From: Capnocytophaga sputigena
GTDB taxonomy: Bacteria; Bacteroidota; Bacteroidia; Flavobacteriales; Flavobacteriaceae
Direction of reading: 5' to 3'
NCBI RefSeq assembly: GCF_900446695.1
Contig: NZ_UAVP01000008.1
Span: 682,001 to 746,000, forward strand
Length of the DNA stretch: 64,000 bases
This document shows, one piece after another, positions 34,366 to 43,373 of this stretch. A program made the translations under genes and the position numbers. Below the pieces are notes generated by a model that worked only from the letters and a program-made list of their open reading frames with translations, made no database searches and was not told where the DNA came from. The number at the start of each line of letters is the position of its first letter. The first letter of the stretch is position 1.

Positions 34366-34542
34366 TTTACAGCAATATAAAACAATATATTCACAAGATA
34401 ATTCACCGTCAGGTGAAAATTCGTGAGATTATATAAAGTAAAGAGTTTTATGCATTTCCAAATTCGTGAAAATTCGTGAAATTCGTGGGAAATTTAAAAT
34501 ACTTTGCTGATTGTTAAATAATTACTTACATCGAACTCACAT
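34338..34542 (+). mobile_element. MITE-like element, copy 2
   Basis: About 205 bases; left end ACGTCAGTTC, right end (reverse) ATGTGAGTTCGA, with the same core as the copies at 33040 and 63304. Its left end overlaps the DUF4434 reading frame. The right end is 13 bases before the next gene. No clear target duplication. Confidence 0.8.
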
Positions 34543-34555
34543 TAAATAACTTTAT

Positions 34556-35155
34556 ATGAAACATTATTTTATTTTTACAGTAATTGCATTGGCAATATCC
34601 TTTGCCACAGGGTGTAAGAAAGACGATAGCACCCCCGAAAACACAAAAAAAGATATTCCTCACAAGGAGAATATCGCCTATTACAAAACCGATGTGAACG
34701 ATGTAAGTGCCTATAAAGTGCTTGTCGATCAAACTGTTGCCGAGTACAACATCTTGCTCGCTGCGGTCGATAAATTACCTCAGTATCCTAAGGATAAATA
34801 CAAATATGCTAGGCAAGATTACGCTTGGACAGAAGGAAAGAGAATCTCAAATGAACTTCTCCAGAATTATAACAATAAAAAGAGCAATATCGATGTAGCT
34901 TTAGCTAAAAAAACCTACGAAGATTTATACCAATATGGAATAGTCTATGCTCACATAGAACTAATGGCGCGTCAAGCTGAGGTATATCGCAAGCAATACC
35001 CTACCAATACCGAAATAGAAAACCTTATCAAAGCTACTTTTGATGGTCTATATACAACCCAAGAAGGGAATGAGCACTTTATAAAATCAACCAATGAAGA
35101 AATTGTAGCGAACTACAACAAAATCATCAATATAGTAAACAAACTAAAATCATAA
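34556..35155 (+). CDS. Small lipoprotein of unknown function
   Basis: A 199-residue lipoprotein, signal ending FATGC (Cys17), then a charged linker and a mostly helical domain (YKVLVDQTVAEYNILLAAVDKL..., coiled-coil-like). Not recognised. It is 6 bases upstream of rpiB and may share its transcript, although nothing links the functions. Confidence 0.7.
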   Translation: MKHYFIFTVIALAISFATGCKKDDSTPENTKKDIPHKENIAYYKTDVNDVSAYKVLVDQTVAEYNILLAAVDKLPQYPKDKYKYARQDYAWTEGKRISNELLQNYNNKKSNIDVALAKKTYEDLYQYGIVYAHIELMARQAEVYRKQYPTNTEIENLIKATFDGLYTTQEGNEHFIKSTNEEIVANYNKIINIVNKLKS

Positions 35156-35161
35156 TATAAA

Positions 35162-35584
35162 ATGACAATAGCTATAGGAAATGACCACGCTGGTGTGGAT
35201 TACAAGAACGCTATCACAGCCTTTTTAAAAAGCAAAAATATTGAAGTCCTCAACTTCGGAACAGATACCCCCGAAAGCGTAGACTACCCCGATTTTGGTC
35301 ACGCGGTAGCCCAAGCCTTAGAAGAAGGCAAAGCCGACCTCGGTATTGTGATTTGCGGCAGTGGCAACGGCATCGCAATGACTGCCAACAAGCACCCACA
35401 CGTACGTTGCGCTGTATGTTGGACAAAAGAAATTTCAGCCCTTGCTCGCGCCCATAACGATGCCAATGTACTCAGCATTCCCGCCCGCTTCACCGCCATT
35501 GAGCAAGCAGTAGAAATCGCCAATACATTCTTAATCACCCCATTTGAAGGCGGTCGACACGAACGCCGTGTAAATAAAATTTAA
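35162..35584 (+). CDS. rpiB: Ribose-5-phosphate isomerase B
   Basis: A 140-residue RpiB/LacAB enzyme interconverting ribose 5-phosphate and ribulose 5-phosphate. Marks: IGNDHAGVDYKN, GTDTPESVDYPDFG, the active-site CGSGNGIAMTANK loop, and the conserved Arg in HVRCAVCW. Full length. Confidence 0.94.
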   Translation: MTIAIGNDHAGVDYKNAITAFLKSKNIEVLNFGTDTPESVDYPDFGHAVAQALEEGKADLGIVICGSGNGIAMTANKHPHVRCAVCWTKEISALARAHNDANVLSIPARFTAIEQAVEIANTFLITPFEGGRHERRVNKI

Positions 35585-35595
35585 AATCACATCAC

Positions 35596-35704
35596 ACACT
35601 TTGGCAAAGTCCTTAAACTTTGCCAAAGTTGATTATTAGTTGATCTCCTAAATAATCAATCACTTTTAGATCACATTATGTAGGGGCGTTTTGCAAACGC
35701 CCCC
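35596..35704. repeat. Composite palindromic (BIME-like) repeat, copy 2
   Basis: ACTTTGCCAAAGT palindromes, a GATTATT...ATAATC block and GGGCGTTTTGCAAACGCCC in the same order as at 9921. Confidence 0.8.
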
Positions 35705-35730
35705 AAAAAACTATTTACACCCCCTCCCCC

Positions 35731-35770
35731 CTCCGAGATTTTCCAAGATTCTCCCAAAAACTCCTAAATT
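35731..35770. repeat. Decamer array, 4 units
   Basis: Ten-base units of CTCCGAGATT/TTCCAAGATT type with exact period 10. Confidence 0.75.
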
Positions 35771-35840
35771 ATTAGTTGATTACCCAGATAATCATTCACT
35801 TTTAGAGTATGTTGTGTAGGGGCATTTTGCAAACGCCCTT
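35768..35840. repeat. Composite palindromic repeat, copy 3 (shorter)
   Basis: Carries the GATTA...GATAATC block and GGGCATTTTGCAAACGCCC but lacks the first palindrome. Confidence 0.7.
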
Positions 35841-35860
35841 ATTTACAAATACCCTCCCAC

Positions 35861-35900
35861 CTCCGAGATTCTCAGAGATTTTCCAAGATTCTCCAAAAAC
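35861..35900. repeat. Decamer array, 4 units
   Basis: A second copy of the CTCCGAGATT/CTCAGAGATT/TTCCAAGATT array, so the palindrome-plus-decamer block is duplicated in this spacer. Confidence 0.75.
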
Positions 35901-35922
35901 TCCTAAATCATTACTAACAATA

Positions 35923-35954
35923 TTTGCTCAATAGAAAACTATTTAATAACTTTG
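35923..35954 (+). promoter_or_regulatory. Promoter of the S9 peptidase gene
   Basis: TTTG at 35923, 20 bases, TAACTTTG at 35947-35954. Confidence 0.65.
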
Positions 35955-35973
35955 CCCAAAATAATTTAATGAT

Positions 35974-38100
35974 ATGATCCACAAACTATTCCCTGCAGCC
36001 CTACTCCTATTAGTAGCCTGCAATCAAACCCCTAACAACGCTAACAGCGAGAAAATGAATTACCCTCAAACTCGTATGGACAACACGGTAGATACCTATT
36101 TCGGCACTCAAATCGCCGACCCCTACCGTTGGCTCGAAGACGACCGCTCTGCCGAAACTGCTGAGTGGGTAAAACAACAAAACAACTTCACCTTTGGCTA
36201 TCTATCCAAAATCCCTTACCGACAAGCCATCAAAGAAAAACTCGAAAAACTTTGGAACTACGAAAAAATAGGCGCACCCTTTACCGAAGGCGACTACACC
36301 TATTATTATAAGAACAACGGATTGCAAAACCAGTCTGTGCTCTATCGTAAAGATAAAGACGGTAAAGAAGAAGTTTTCTTAGACCCCAATACCTTCTCAA
36401 AAGATGGCACCACCTCTTTAGGCGAAGTAGCCTTCTCTGAAGACGGCTCTTTGGTAGCCTATCTCATCTCCGAAGGTGGCAGCGACTGGCGCAAAGGCAT
36501 CGTCCTCAATGCTAAAACCAAAGAAGTAATAGGCGACACCTTAATAGATATCAAGTTCAGTTCCATTGCTTGGAAAGGCAACGAAGGTTTCTTCTACTCC
36601 AGTTATGATAAACCCAAAGGCAGTGAGTTATCAGCTAAAACCGACCAGCATAAACTCTACTACCACAAACTTGGCACACCTCAAAAGAACGACCAACTCA
36701 TCTTTGGTGGTACCCCTGCCGAAAAATACCGCTATGTCTCAGGAGCTGTTTCTTTAGATGCTCATTATTTGTTTATTTCAGCTGCAGTAAACACTTCGGG
36801 TAACAAACTCTTCTTAAAAGACCTTAAAAACCCTAAAGCTCCTTTAGTAACCATCACCAATAGTTTAGACGCCGATACCCAATTTATTGACAACGACGGT
36901 ACAACTCTTTTCTTTGAAACCAATTTGAATGCCCCTAACGGTCGATTGGTGAAAGCTGAGGTTGCCAAACCACAACCCGAATATTGGCAAGATGTCATCC
37001 CCGAAACTAAAAATGTACTCAGTATCAGCGCTACAGGGAACTATTTCTTTGCCCACTATATGGTCGATGCCCTTTCGCAGATAAAACAATATAACTATAA
37101 AGGTGAGTTAGTACGCGATGTGAAACTCCCCAGCATAGGTACAGCCACTGGTTTCCACGCCAAAAAACAAGAAACTCACACCTATTTCACTTTCACTAAT
37201 TACGCCTATCCAGCTCAAATATACAAAATGGACTTAGCTACAGGGGCTACCGAGCTCTATTGGAAACCCGCTATAGCTTTCGATGCCAACAACTACGAAT
37301 CCAAACAAGTGTTCTACAATTCTAAAGACGGTACCAAAGTACCAATGATGATCACCTATAAAAAAGGAATCAAACTCAATGGTAAGAACCCCACCTTATT
37401 ATATGGTTACGGAGGATTCAATGTGAGTTTAATGCCTACTTTCAGTGTTGCCAATGCCGTATGGATGGAACTTGGAGGTGTGTATGCAGTACCCAATTTG
37501 CGCGGAGGAGGCGAATATGGCAAACAGTGGCACGATGCCGGCACCAAAATGCAAAAGCAAAACGTGTTCGACGATTTTATAGCAGCTGCCGAATATCTTA
37601 TAAATCAAAAATACACCTCACCTGAATACCTTGCTATCAAAGGAGGTTCTAACGGTGGATTGCTCATAGGAGCTACAATGTTACAACGCCCCGAACTATT
37701 TAAGGTAGCCTTACCAGCAGTAGGCGTGCTTGATATGTTGCGTTACCACACCTTCACTGCGGGTGCTGGCTGGGCTTACGATTATGGTACTGCCGATGAT
37801 AGTAAAGAAATGTTCGAATACCTAAAAGGATATTCACCTTTGCACAATGTAAAAAAAGGTGTCAGTTACCCTGCAACCCTCATCACCACTGGTGACCACG
37901 ACGATAGGGTAGTGCCAGCACACAGTTTTAAGTTTGCAGCTGAACTCCAAGCTAAACAAACAGGTAACAACCCTATTTTAATAAGAATAGAAACTAATGC
38001 AGGTCACGGTGCCGGAACTCCAGTGAGCAAAACCATAGAGCAAAACGCCGATTTGCAAGCCTTCACCTTGTGGAATATGGGAGTAAAAAAGTTAAATTAA
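35974..38100 (+). CDS. Prolyl oligopeptidase family (S9A) lipoprotein
   Basis: A 708-residue serine peptidase cleaving after proline in short peptides. Signal ending LLVAC (Cys16), N-terminal DPYRWLEDDRSAET and propeller (about 80-420), then the alpha/beta hydrolase domain: GGGEYGKQWHDAGTKMQKQ, nucleophile in KGGSNGGLLIG, Asp in TGDHDDRVVPAHS and His in NAGHGAGT. Probably anchored in the periplasm or outer membrane and used in peptide catabolism. Own promoter; no operon partner. Confidence 0.93.
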   Translation: MIHKLFPAALLLLVACNQTPNNANSEKMNYPQTRMDNTVDTYFGTQIADPYRWLEDDRSAETAEWVKQQNNFTFGYLSKIPYRQAIKEKLEKLWNYEKIGAPFTEGDYTYYYKNNGLQNQSVLYRKDKDGKEEVFLDPNTFSKDGTTSLGEVAFSEDGSLVAYLISEGGSDWRKGIVLNAKTKEVIGDTLIDIKFSSIAWKGNEGFFYSSYDKPKGSELSAKTDQHKLYYHKLGTPQKNDQLIFGGTPAEKYRYVSGAVSLDAHYLFISAAVNTSGNKLFLKDLKNPKAPLVTITNSLDADTQFIDNDGTTLFFETNLNAPNGRLVKAEVAKPQPEYWQDVIPETKNVLSISATGNYFFAHYMVDALSQIKQYNYKGELVRDVKLPSIGTATGFHAKKQETHTYFTFTNYAYPAQIYKMDLATGATELYWKPAIAFDANNYESKQVFYNSKDGTKVPMMITYKKGIKLNGKNPTLLYGYGGFNVSLMPTFSVANAVWMELGGVYAVPNLRGGGEYGKQWHDAGTKMQKQNVFDDFIAAAEYLINQKYTSPEYLAIKGGSNGGLLIGATMLQRPELFKVALPAVGVLDMLRYHTFTAGAGWAYDYGTADDSKEMFEYLKGYSPLHNVKKGVSYPATLITTGDHDDRVVPAHSFKFAAELQAKQTGNNPILIRIETNAGHGAGTPVSKTIEQNADLQAFTLWNMGVKKLN

Positions 38101-38148
38101 AAAGACTCTAATGCACAAAAAAATAAATTTTTATTTTAATCTTTTTTT

Positions 38149-38179
38149 ACATTTGACACGTTTAGAGCGTGTAAAATGT
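38149..38179. repeat. 12-bp inverted repeat upstream of gldK
   Basis: ACATTTGACACG and CGTGTAAAATGT with a short loop and one mismatch. It has no T-run on its 3' side in either direction, so it is not a classic terminator; possible regulator site before the gld operon. Confidence 0.4.
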
Positions 38180-38221
38180 AAAGGTATTGTTAAATTTTAT
38201 AGAAATAAATAGTGAATTTTT

Positions 38222-38253
38222 TTTGCGTGTGTAAAAAAATATGCGTACGTTTG
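38222..38253 (+). promoter_or_regulatory. Promoter of the gldKLMN operon
   Basis: TTTG at 38222, 20 bases, TACGTTTG at 38246-38253; about 28 bases before the gldK start. Confidence 0.7.
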
Positions 38254-38280
38254 CGCCCTAATTAAATGTGAATTTAAACA

Positions 38281-39657
38281 ATGTTTATGGCAAGAAGAAT
38301 AATTGTAGTGCTACTTGTGCTTTTAGCAATGTCTGCTTGTAAACGCGGAAGTGGCGATGGCAAGGGAGAGCTCGTAGGAGTAAGAGGTAAGAGCTGGAAG
38401 CAGCCTGCCCCTTATGGTATGACGCTCATCCCGAGTGGTTCTTTCATTATGGGTAGCTCCGATGATGATAAAACTGCGAGTTTAAACGCAACAATCAAAA
38501 CTGTGAGCGTTGGGTCATTCTATATGGATGAAACCGAAATCACAAATAGTGAGTACCGCCAGTTTGTGAATTGGGTACGCGATTCTATTATCCGTACACA
38601 ATTAGCCGATATGGCTGAACAAACCGGTCAAAGCCAAGGAGGTGGCGGAATAGGTGAATACGCCTATTTGGACGCCAATACCGAAAAAATGAACGCTTGG
38701 CAGCAGTATCTACAAAACACTTACGGTGATGACAAGGCGAGAAAACTGAACAAAAAGGTAGCACTTATTTGGGATGTGAACAAATTCCCAGATGAGTATT
38801 ACTCTGAGGTAATGGACAAAATGTATTTGCCAGAAGAAGAAGCTTACAACGGCAAACGCATTATGGATGTTCAAAAATTCGAGTTCAAATATCAATGGCT
38901 CGATATGGACAAAGCCGCTCGTAAGAGAGGTAACCGTAAAGACTTCATCAAAGAAGAAATCGTGAAAGTATATCCAGATACTACTGTTTGGATTCGCGAC
39001 TTCAACTATTCTTATAATGAGCCTATGCACAACGACTACTTCTGGCACGAGGCTTATAGCGACTATCCTGTAGTAGGGGTAAGCTGGATTCAAGCTAAAG
39101 CATTCTGCGAATGGCGTACCTTGAACAAAAACTCTTACCAAAAATCTAAAGGTGATTACACCGTAAACGCTTTCCGTCTTCCTATCGAATCTGAATGGGA
39201 ATACGCAGCTCGCGGTGGTCTATCTGGCGCAACCTATCCTTGGGGTGGTCCGTATACTTATGACGATAAAGCTTGCTTCCTTGCGAACTTTAAACCTATG
39301 CGAGGCGACTACGCTTCCGATAACGCTCTCTACACCGTAGAAGCTAAATCTTATGAACCTAACGGATATAACCTATATAATATGGCTGGTAACGTATCCG
39401 AATGGACTAACACCTCTTACGACCCTAACTCTTACGAGTATATGTCATCTATGAACCCTAACGTACTAGACGATAGCAACCGTCGTAAAGTAATACGCGG
39501 TGGTTCTTGGAAAGACGTTGCCTTTATGCTACAAGTAAACACTCGTGATTACGAATATCAAGATTCTGCTCGTAGCTACATCGGATTCCGTACCGTTCAA
39601 GACTTTATGGGGGTTAGCGAAAAACAACAAGCTAAATCCGCAAGAGGTTATAGATAA
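38281..39657 (+). CDS. gldK: Gliding motility/T9SS lipoprotein GldK
   Basis: A 458-residue outer-membrane-associated lipoprotein that with GldN forms the periplasmic ring of the type IX secretion system. Signal ending MSAC (Cys about 20), then a formylglycine-generating-enzyme (SUMF1)-like domain: LIPSGSFIMGSSDD, MDETEITNSEYRQFVNW, RLPIESEWEYAARGG, NMAGNVSEWT, VIRGGSWKD and the YIGFRTV ending. An alternative ATG at 38287 would shorten it by two residues. First gene of gldKLMN. Confidence 0.96.
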   Translation: MFMARRIIVVLLVLLAMSACKRGSGDGKGELVGVRGKSWKQPAPYGMTLIPSGSFIMGSSDDDKTASLNATIKTVSVGSFYMDETEITNSEYRQFVNWVRDSIIRTQLADMAEQTGQSQGGGGIGEYAYLDANTEKMNAWQQYLQNTYGDDKARKLNKKVALIWDVNKFPDEYYSEVMDKMYLPEEEAYNGKRIMDVQKFEFKYQWLDMDKAARKRGNRKDFIKEEIVKVYPDTTVWIRDFNYSYNEPMHNDYFWHEAYSDYPVVGVSWIQAKAFCEWRTLNKNSYQKSKGDYTVNAFRLPIESEWEYAARGGLSGATYPWGGPYTYDDKACFLANFKPMRGDYASDNALYTVEAKSYEPNGYNLYNMAGNVSEWTNTSYDPNSYEYMSSMNPNVLDDSNRRKVIRGGSWKDVAFMLQVNTRDYEYQDSARSYIGFRTVQDFMGVSEKQQAKSARGYR

Positions 39658-39724
39658 TAATCAAATAAAAAAAGTAAAACAAATCAAACTAATTTAACAA
39701 CATTTATTTAATAATTAAAGTATT

Positions 39725-40390
39725 ATGGCAGGAAGTAAAGTAACAAAAACAATTTTTCAATACGCTTATGGTATTGGTGCCTCAATCGTAATCGTTGGTG
39801 CCTTGGCTAAGATTTTGCACGTAGATATCTTAGGTATGAGCGGTAGTTTCCTTTTAGCAGTAGGTATGGGTACTGAAGCTGTTATCTTCTTTATGTCGGC
39901 TTTTGAGCCTCAAGAAGAAGATTTGGACTGGTCTTTGGTTTATCCAGAACTTAAAGGTGGCGCTCCTGTAGCTCGCCAAGGTGTTATGGCTCAACAAAGC
40001 CAAGACGACAAACTCATCAGAGAGTCTTTGTCTGAAAAATTAGACAACATCTTAGCCGAAGCTAAGATCGATGCTAACTTAATGCGTTCTTTGGGTAGAT
40101 CTATCGAAAACTTCGCCGAAGCAAGTAAAGAAATCGCTCCTGTAGCTAACACTATGGTGGCTACTCACAAATACGGAGAAGAACTTTCTGAAGCTGCTTC
40201 TAACTTAGAATCTCTCAATAGCCTTTACAAATTACAATTAGAAAGAACCGAAAGACAAGTATCTGCACAAGCAGGAATTGCCGAAAATCTTGATTCTTTG
40301 AATCGTCAGATGCTTTCTTTCAAAGATAATCTAAAATCTTTGAACACAATCTATGGAGGAATGTTATCTGCAATGAGCGGTGCAAGATAA
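39725..40390 (+). CDS. gldL: T9SS inner membrane motor protein GldL
   Basis: A 221-residue inner membrane protein with two transmembrane helices (about 12-35 and 40-60; the second contains GMGTEAVIFFMSAFEP with the conserved Glu needed for proton flow) and a long cytoplasmic helical tail. With GldM it forms the proton-driven rotary motor of the type IX system. It lies 67 bases after gldK. Confidence 0.96.
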   Translation: MAGSKVTKTIFQYAYGIGASIVIVGALAKILHVDILGMSGSFLLAVGMGTEAVIFFMSAFEPQEEDLDWSLVYPELKGGAPVARQGVMAQQSQDDKLIRESLSEKLDNILAEAKIDANLMRSLGRSIENFAEASKEIAPVANTMVATHKYGEELSEAASNLESLNSLYKLQLERTERQVSAQAGIAENLDSLNRQMLSFKDNLKSLNTIYGGMLSAMSGAR

Positions 40391-40426
40391 GAGTAATTAT
40401 TTATTAACTTATTAAAAAAATAGCTT

Positions 40427-41992
40427 ATGGCAGGTGGAAAATTAAGTCCTAGACAGAAGATGATTAACCTGATGTATCTTGTGTTCCTCGCAATGATTGC
40501 TCTCAATATGGGGAAACAAGTACTAGATGCGTTCGGGTTAGTAAATCAAAAATTTGAAGTATCTAATAGACGCGATACTCAGGGAATTAGCTCAGCGATG
40601 GACCAGTTAGCGCTCAAAGCAAGTGAAAGTCCCGCTCAGTTTGCTCAAATCAACGAGCAATCTAAACAAATTAAAACCATTTCCGATGATTTGTACAACT
40701 ACATACAAGGTCTCAAAGATGGTCTTGAAAAAGCAATCGGACAAAGCGATAAAAAGGTAAACGAAAAAGATTACCAAGCGATGGATAAATCTGATTATAC
40801 TGACCATTTATTCTTTGCTGAAGGTGCTACCGAAGGTAAAAAATTCGTAGAGAACATCAAAAACTATCGCGAAGCCCTATTAAAAGTGTTAGGTGATAAC
40901 CCAGCTTATGCTGAAATCGCAAGAAAAGTTAAAGATAACTTTAATACCGATGCAGTAAAAGATAGAGATGGTAACACTGTACAATGGTTGAACTTCAACT
41001 TCGAAGGTTTCCCTTACATCGCTACTTTAGCAAAATTCTCTATGATGCAATCTGATATCTTATCAGTACAACAAGAGTTCGTTTCTAAAGCGTTGGAAGG
41101 TCAATTGAAAGATCAAGTATCAATGACTAAGTATACTACTTTGCTTGAGCAAGGTAAAGGTGCTTACTACCAAGGTGAGAAATTCGACGGATCTATCGTA
41201 TTAGGTAGAAAAGACGCTTCTACTCGCCCAAACTCTGTAGAGCTCTCTTTAGACGGTAGAAAATTAGGACCAAGTGATTATACTATCGAAGATGGTCGTG
41301 TGAAATTGAACGTAGGTGCAGGTAATGCCGGTGAACACAAAATTACTGGTAACCTCTACTTCGATCAAGATGGTGAGCGTATAGCAGTACCTGTAGCTCA
41401 ATCATTCTCTACCATCCCTAAACCTAACTCTGCTGTTATCTCTGCCGATAAGATGAACGTAGTATACCGCGGTGTTGATAACCCTATCACTATCTCTATG
41501 CCTGGTGTGCCTAACAACAAAATTCTGGCTTCAGGAGCTGGTCTTTCAAGATCTGGTAGTGCTTGGGTAATGCGTCCTGGTCAAGGTAAAGATGTAACCA
41601 TTACTGTAAGTGGTGAAATCGATGGTCAACGCTTTAGCTCTTCTAAATTGTTCCGTATTAAAAACATCCCACGTGCCTCTGGTAGTATGGGTGGTATGAT
41701 AGGAGACGCTAAATTGCCTAAACAAAACGTTGGTGTATTACCTGTAGTGGCTGTACTCGAAGACTTCGATTTCGATTTGAAACTTCAAGTAAACGAGTTC
41801 AAAGTATTCATCCCTGGACAACCAAGTATCATCGTAAAAGGTGGTAAATTTAATGAACAAGCTCGCGCAGCTGTAGCAAGAGCTAAACGTGGTGATAAGA
41901 TACAAGTATTTGATATCAAAGCTAGTATCGTAGGTAACTCAAGCTTGAAATTGCCTCCTGTATCACCTATCATTATTGAAATAACAAACTAA
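40427..41992 (+). CDS. gldM: T9SS motor/periplasmic shaft protein GldM
   Basis: A 521-residue protein with one N-terminal transmembrane helix (MINLMYLVFLAMIALNM) and four periplasmic domains that pass motor torque to GldK/GldN at the outer membrane. The periplasmic D1 helical region is about 40-220 and beta-rich D2-D4 follow to the end. The length matches other flavobacterial GldM. 36 bases after gldL. Confidence 0.96.
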   Translation: MAGGKLSPRQKMINLMYLVFLAMIALNMGKQVLDAFGLVNQKFEVSNRRDTQGISSAMDQLALKASESPAQFAQINEQSKQIKTISDDLYNYIQGLKDGLEKAIGQSDKKVNEKDYQAMDKSDYTDHLFFAEGATEGKKFVENIKNYREALLKVLGDNPAYAEIARKVKDNFNTDAVKDRDGNTVQWLNFNFEGFPYIATLAKFSMMQSDILSVQQEFVSKALEGQLKDQVSMTKYTTLLEQGKGAYYQGEKFDGSIVLGRKDASTRPNSVELSLDGRKLGPSDYTIEDGRVKLNVGAGNAGEHKITGNLYFDQDGERIAVPVAQSFSTIPKPNSAVISADKMNVVYRGVDNPITISMPGVPNNKILASGAGLSRSGSAWVMRPGQGKDVTITVSGEIDGQRFSSSKLFRIKNIPRASGSMGGMIGDAKLPKQNVGVLPVVAVLEDFDFDLKLQVNEFKVFIPGQPSIIVKGGKFNEQARAAVARAKRGDKIQVFDIKASIVGNSSLKLPPVSPIIIEITN

Positions 41993-42002
41993 GAAAATTT
42001 TT

Positions 42003-42905
42003 ATGTTACAACTGAAGAAGATTATAGTACTGTTGATGCTAGTATTTGGATTTCAGCTTTCCTCAGCACAGATAAATATACTTAATGCTAAAGTAGCTAC
42101 TGAAATAGGGGTTAAAACTGAAGCTCAAATACAAGCGGATAACGATAAGCCGCTACCTTATGGGTATGTAGACGATCGTGATATCCTTTGGTCAGTAGAA
42201 GTTTGGGAAGTAATCGACCTTAACGAACGCGCGAACTTCCCCCTCCTTTTCCCTACTGATACTTTGGATGTAGATGCTTACCGCCGTTCTTTGTACGATG
42301 TACTATTGAAAAATATCAAAAATGGTAAAATCAAGGATTTATACGTAGATTCTTATTTCACTCAAACTAAAAGTACTGAAACTATCGAGGCTTCTCTTTC
42401 TAAAATCGATACTCTAGACGAAGGTTACAACTTGCTCAACGCTGGTGAAGCCCTCCCTGATGAGTACATCACTCGTAGAAACTTAGAATCTGCCGATATC
42501 GCTCAGTATCATATCAGAGGTATTTGGTATTTCGACAAACGTCAAGGAGAACTCAAATATCGTTTGCTCGCTTTAGCTCCTGTAGCTCCCGATGTAAACT
42601 TTATCGATTCTGATGACTCTACAATGTCGGCATTAGTACCTTTGTTCTGGGTATTCTATCCGCAAGTGCGTGACATTCTGCACGAAGCTAAAACCTTCAA
42701 CCGCAAGAATGACGCTCGCCCAATGTCATTCGACCACTTGCTTAACGCCCGTATGTTTAGCTCGGTAATCTATAAAGAAGCTAACGTCTATGGCGATAGA
42801 AAAATCAAGGATTATATACCCGATAATGCTCTCTTACAACTCTTAGAAGCTGATAAAATCAAAGAAAAGATTCGCGACAGAGAGCAGGATATGTGGACGA
42901 ACTAA
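42003..42905 (+). CDS. gldN: T9SS periplasmic ring protein GldN
   Basis: A 300-residue exported protein (signal ending LSSAQ) that partners GldK. Family blocks: PYGYVDDRDILWSVEVWEVIDLNERAN, RGIWYFDKRQGELKYRLLALAPV, FWVFYPQVRDIL and a conserved C-terminal region IYKEANVYGDRKIKDYI. Last gene of the operon, 10 bases after gldM. Confidence 0.96.
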   Translation: MLQLKKIIVLLMLVFGFQLSSAQINILNAKVATEIGVKTEAQIQADNDKPLPYGYVDDRDILWSVEVWEVIDLNERANFPLLFPTDTLDVDAYRRSLYDVLLKNIKNGKIKDLYVDSYFTQTKSTETIEASLSKIDTLDEGYNLLNAGEALPDEYITRRNLESADIAQYHIRGIWYFDKRQGELKYRLLALAPVAPDVNFIDSDDSTMSALVPLFWVFYPQVRDILHEAKTFNRKNDARPMSFDHLLNARMFSSVIYKEANVYGDRKIKDYIPDNALLQLLEADKIKEKIRDREQDMWTN

Positions 42906-42942
42906 TTTTAAATTCACAGTTAGAGTATTTTTACAACAATTT

Positions 42943-42984
42943 TAGAAAAGCATTGCCCTCCCAAGAGCAGTGCTTTTCTAATTT
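42943..42984 (+). terminator. Terminator of the gld operon
   Basis: Stem TAGAAAAGCA/TGCTTTTCTA with an inner GC-rich part; the T-run is inside the stem end. Confidence 0.65.
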
Positions 42985-43005
42985 ACATTCCAAAACAACA
43001 AAAAG

Positions 43006-43332
43006 ATGAACATCAAAAATGCACAATTAGAAGTAGATAATTGGATTAAAGAACACGGAGTAAGATATTTCAACGAGCTTACCAATATGGCTCAACTCAC
43101 CGAAGAAGTAGGTGAAGTAGCCCGTATCATCGCTCGTCGTTATGGCGAACAATCGGAGAAGGAGAGCGACAAACAGAAAGATTTAGGTGAAGAACTCGCC
43201 GATGTTGTGTTTGTAGTACTCTGTTTGGCTAACCAAACAGGCATTGATTTGCAAGAGGCTTTTGATAAGAAAATGCTCCGCAAAACCGAGCGTGATCACG
43301 ATAGACATCACAACAACGAGAAACTTAAATAA
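43006..43332 (+). CDS. MazG-like nucleotide pyrophosphohydrolase
   Basis: A 108-residue all-alpha NTP pyrophosphatase of the MazG-like group. Metal-binding marks: LTEEVGEVARII (ExxE) near residue 30 and DLGEELADVVFVVLCLANQ (ExxD) near 62. It probably cleans up non-standard nucleotides. Single-domain length, about half of classical MazG. It follows the gld terminator and ends at a terminator shared with recA. Confidence 0.88.
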   Translation: MNIKNAQLEVDNWIKEHGVRYFNELTNMAQLTEEVGEVARIIARRYGEQSEKESDKQKDLGEELADVVFVVLCLANQTGIDLQEAFDKKMLRKTERDHDRHHNNEKLK

Positions 43333-43335
43333 ACA

Positions 43336-43370
43336 AAAAAAACTCAGGGCAATACCCTGAGTTTTTTTTA
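43336..43370. terminator. Bidirectional terminator between the MazG-like gene and recA
   Basis: Stem ACTCAGGG/CCCTGAGT flanked by an A-run and a T-run, between convergent genes. Confidence 0.88.
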
Positions 43371-43373
43371 TAA

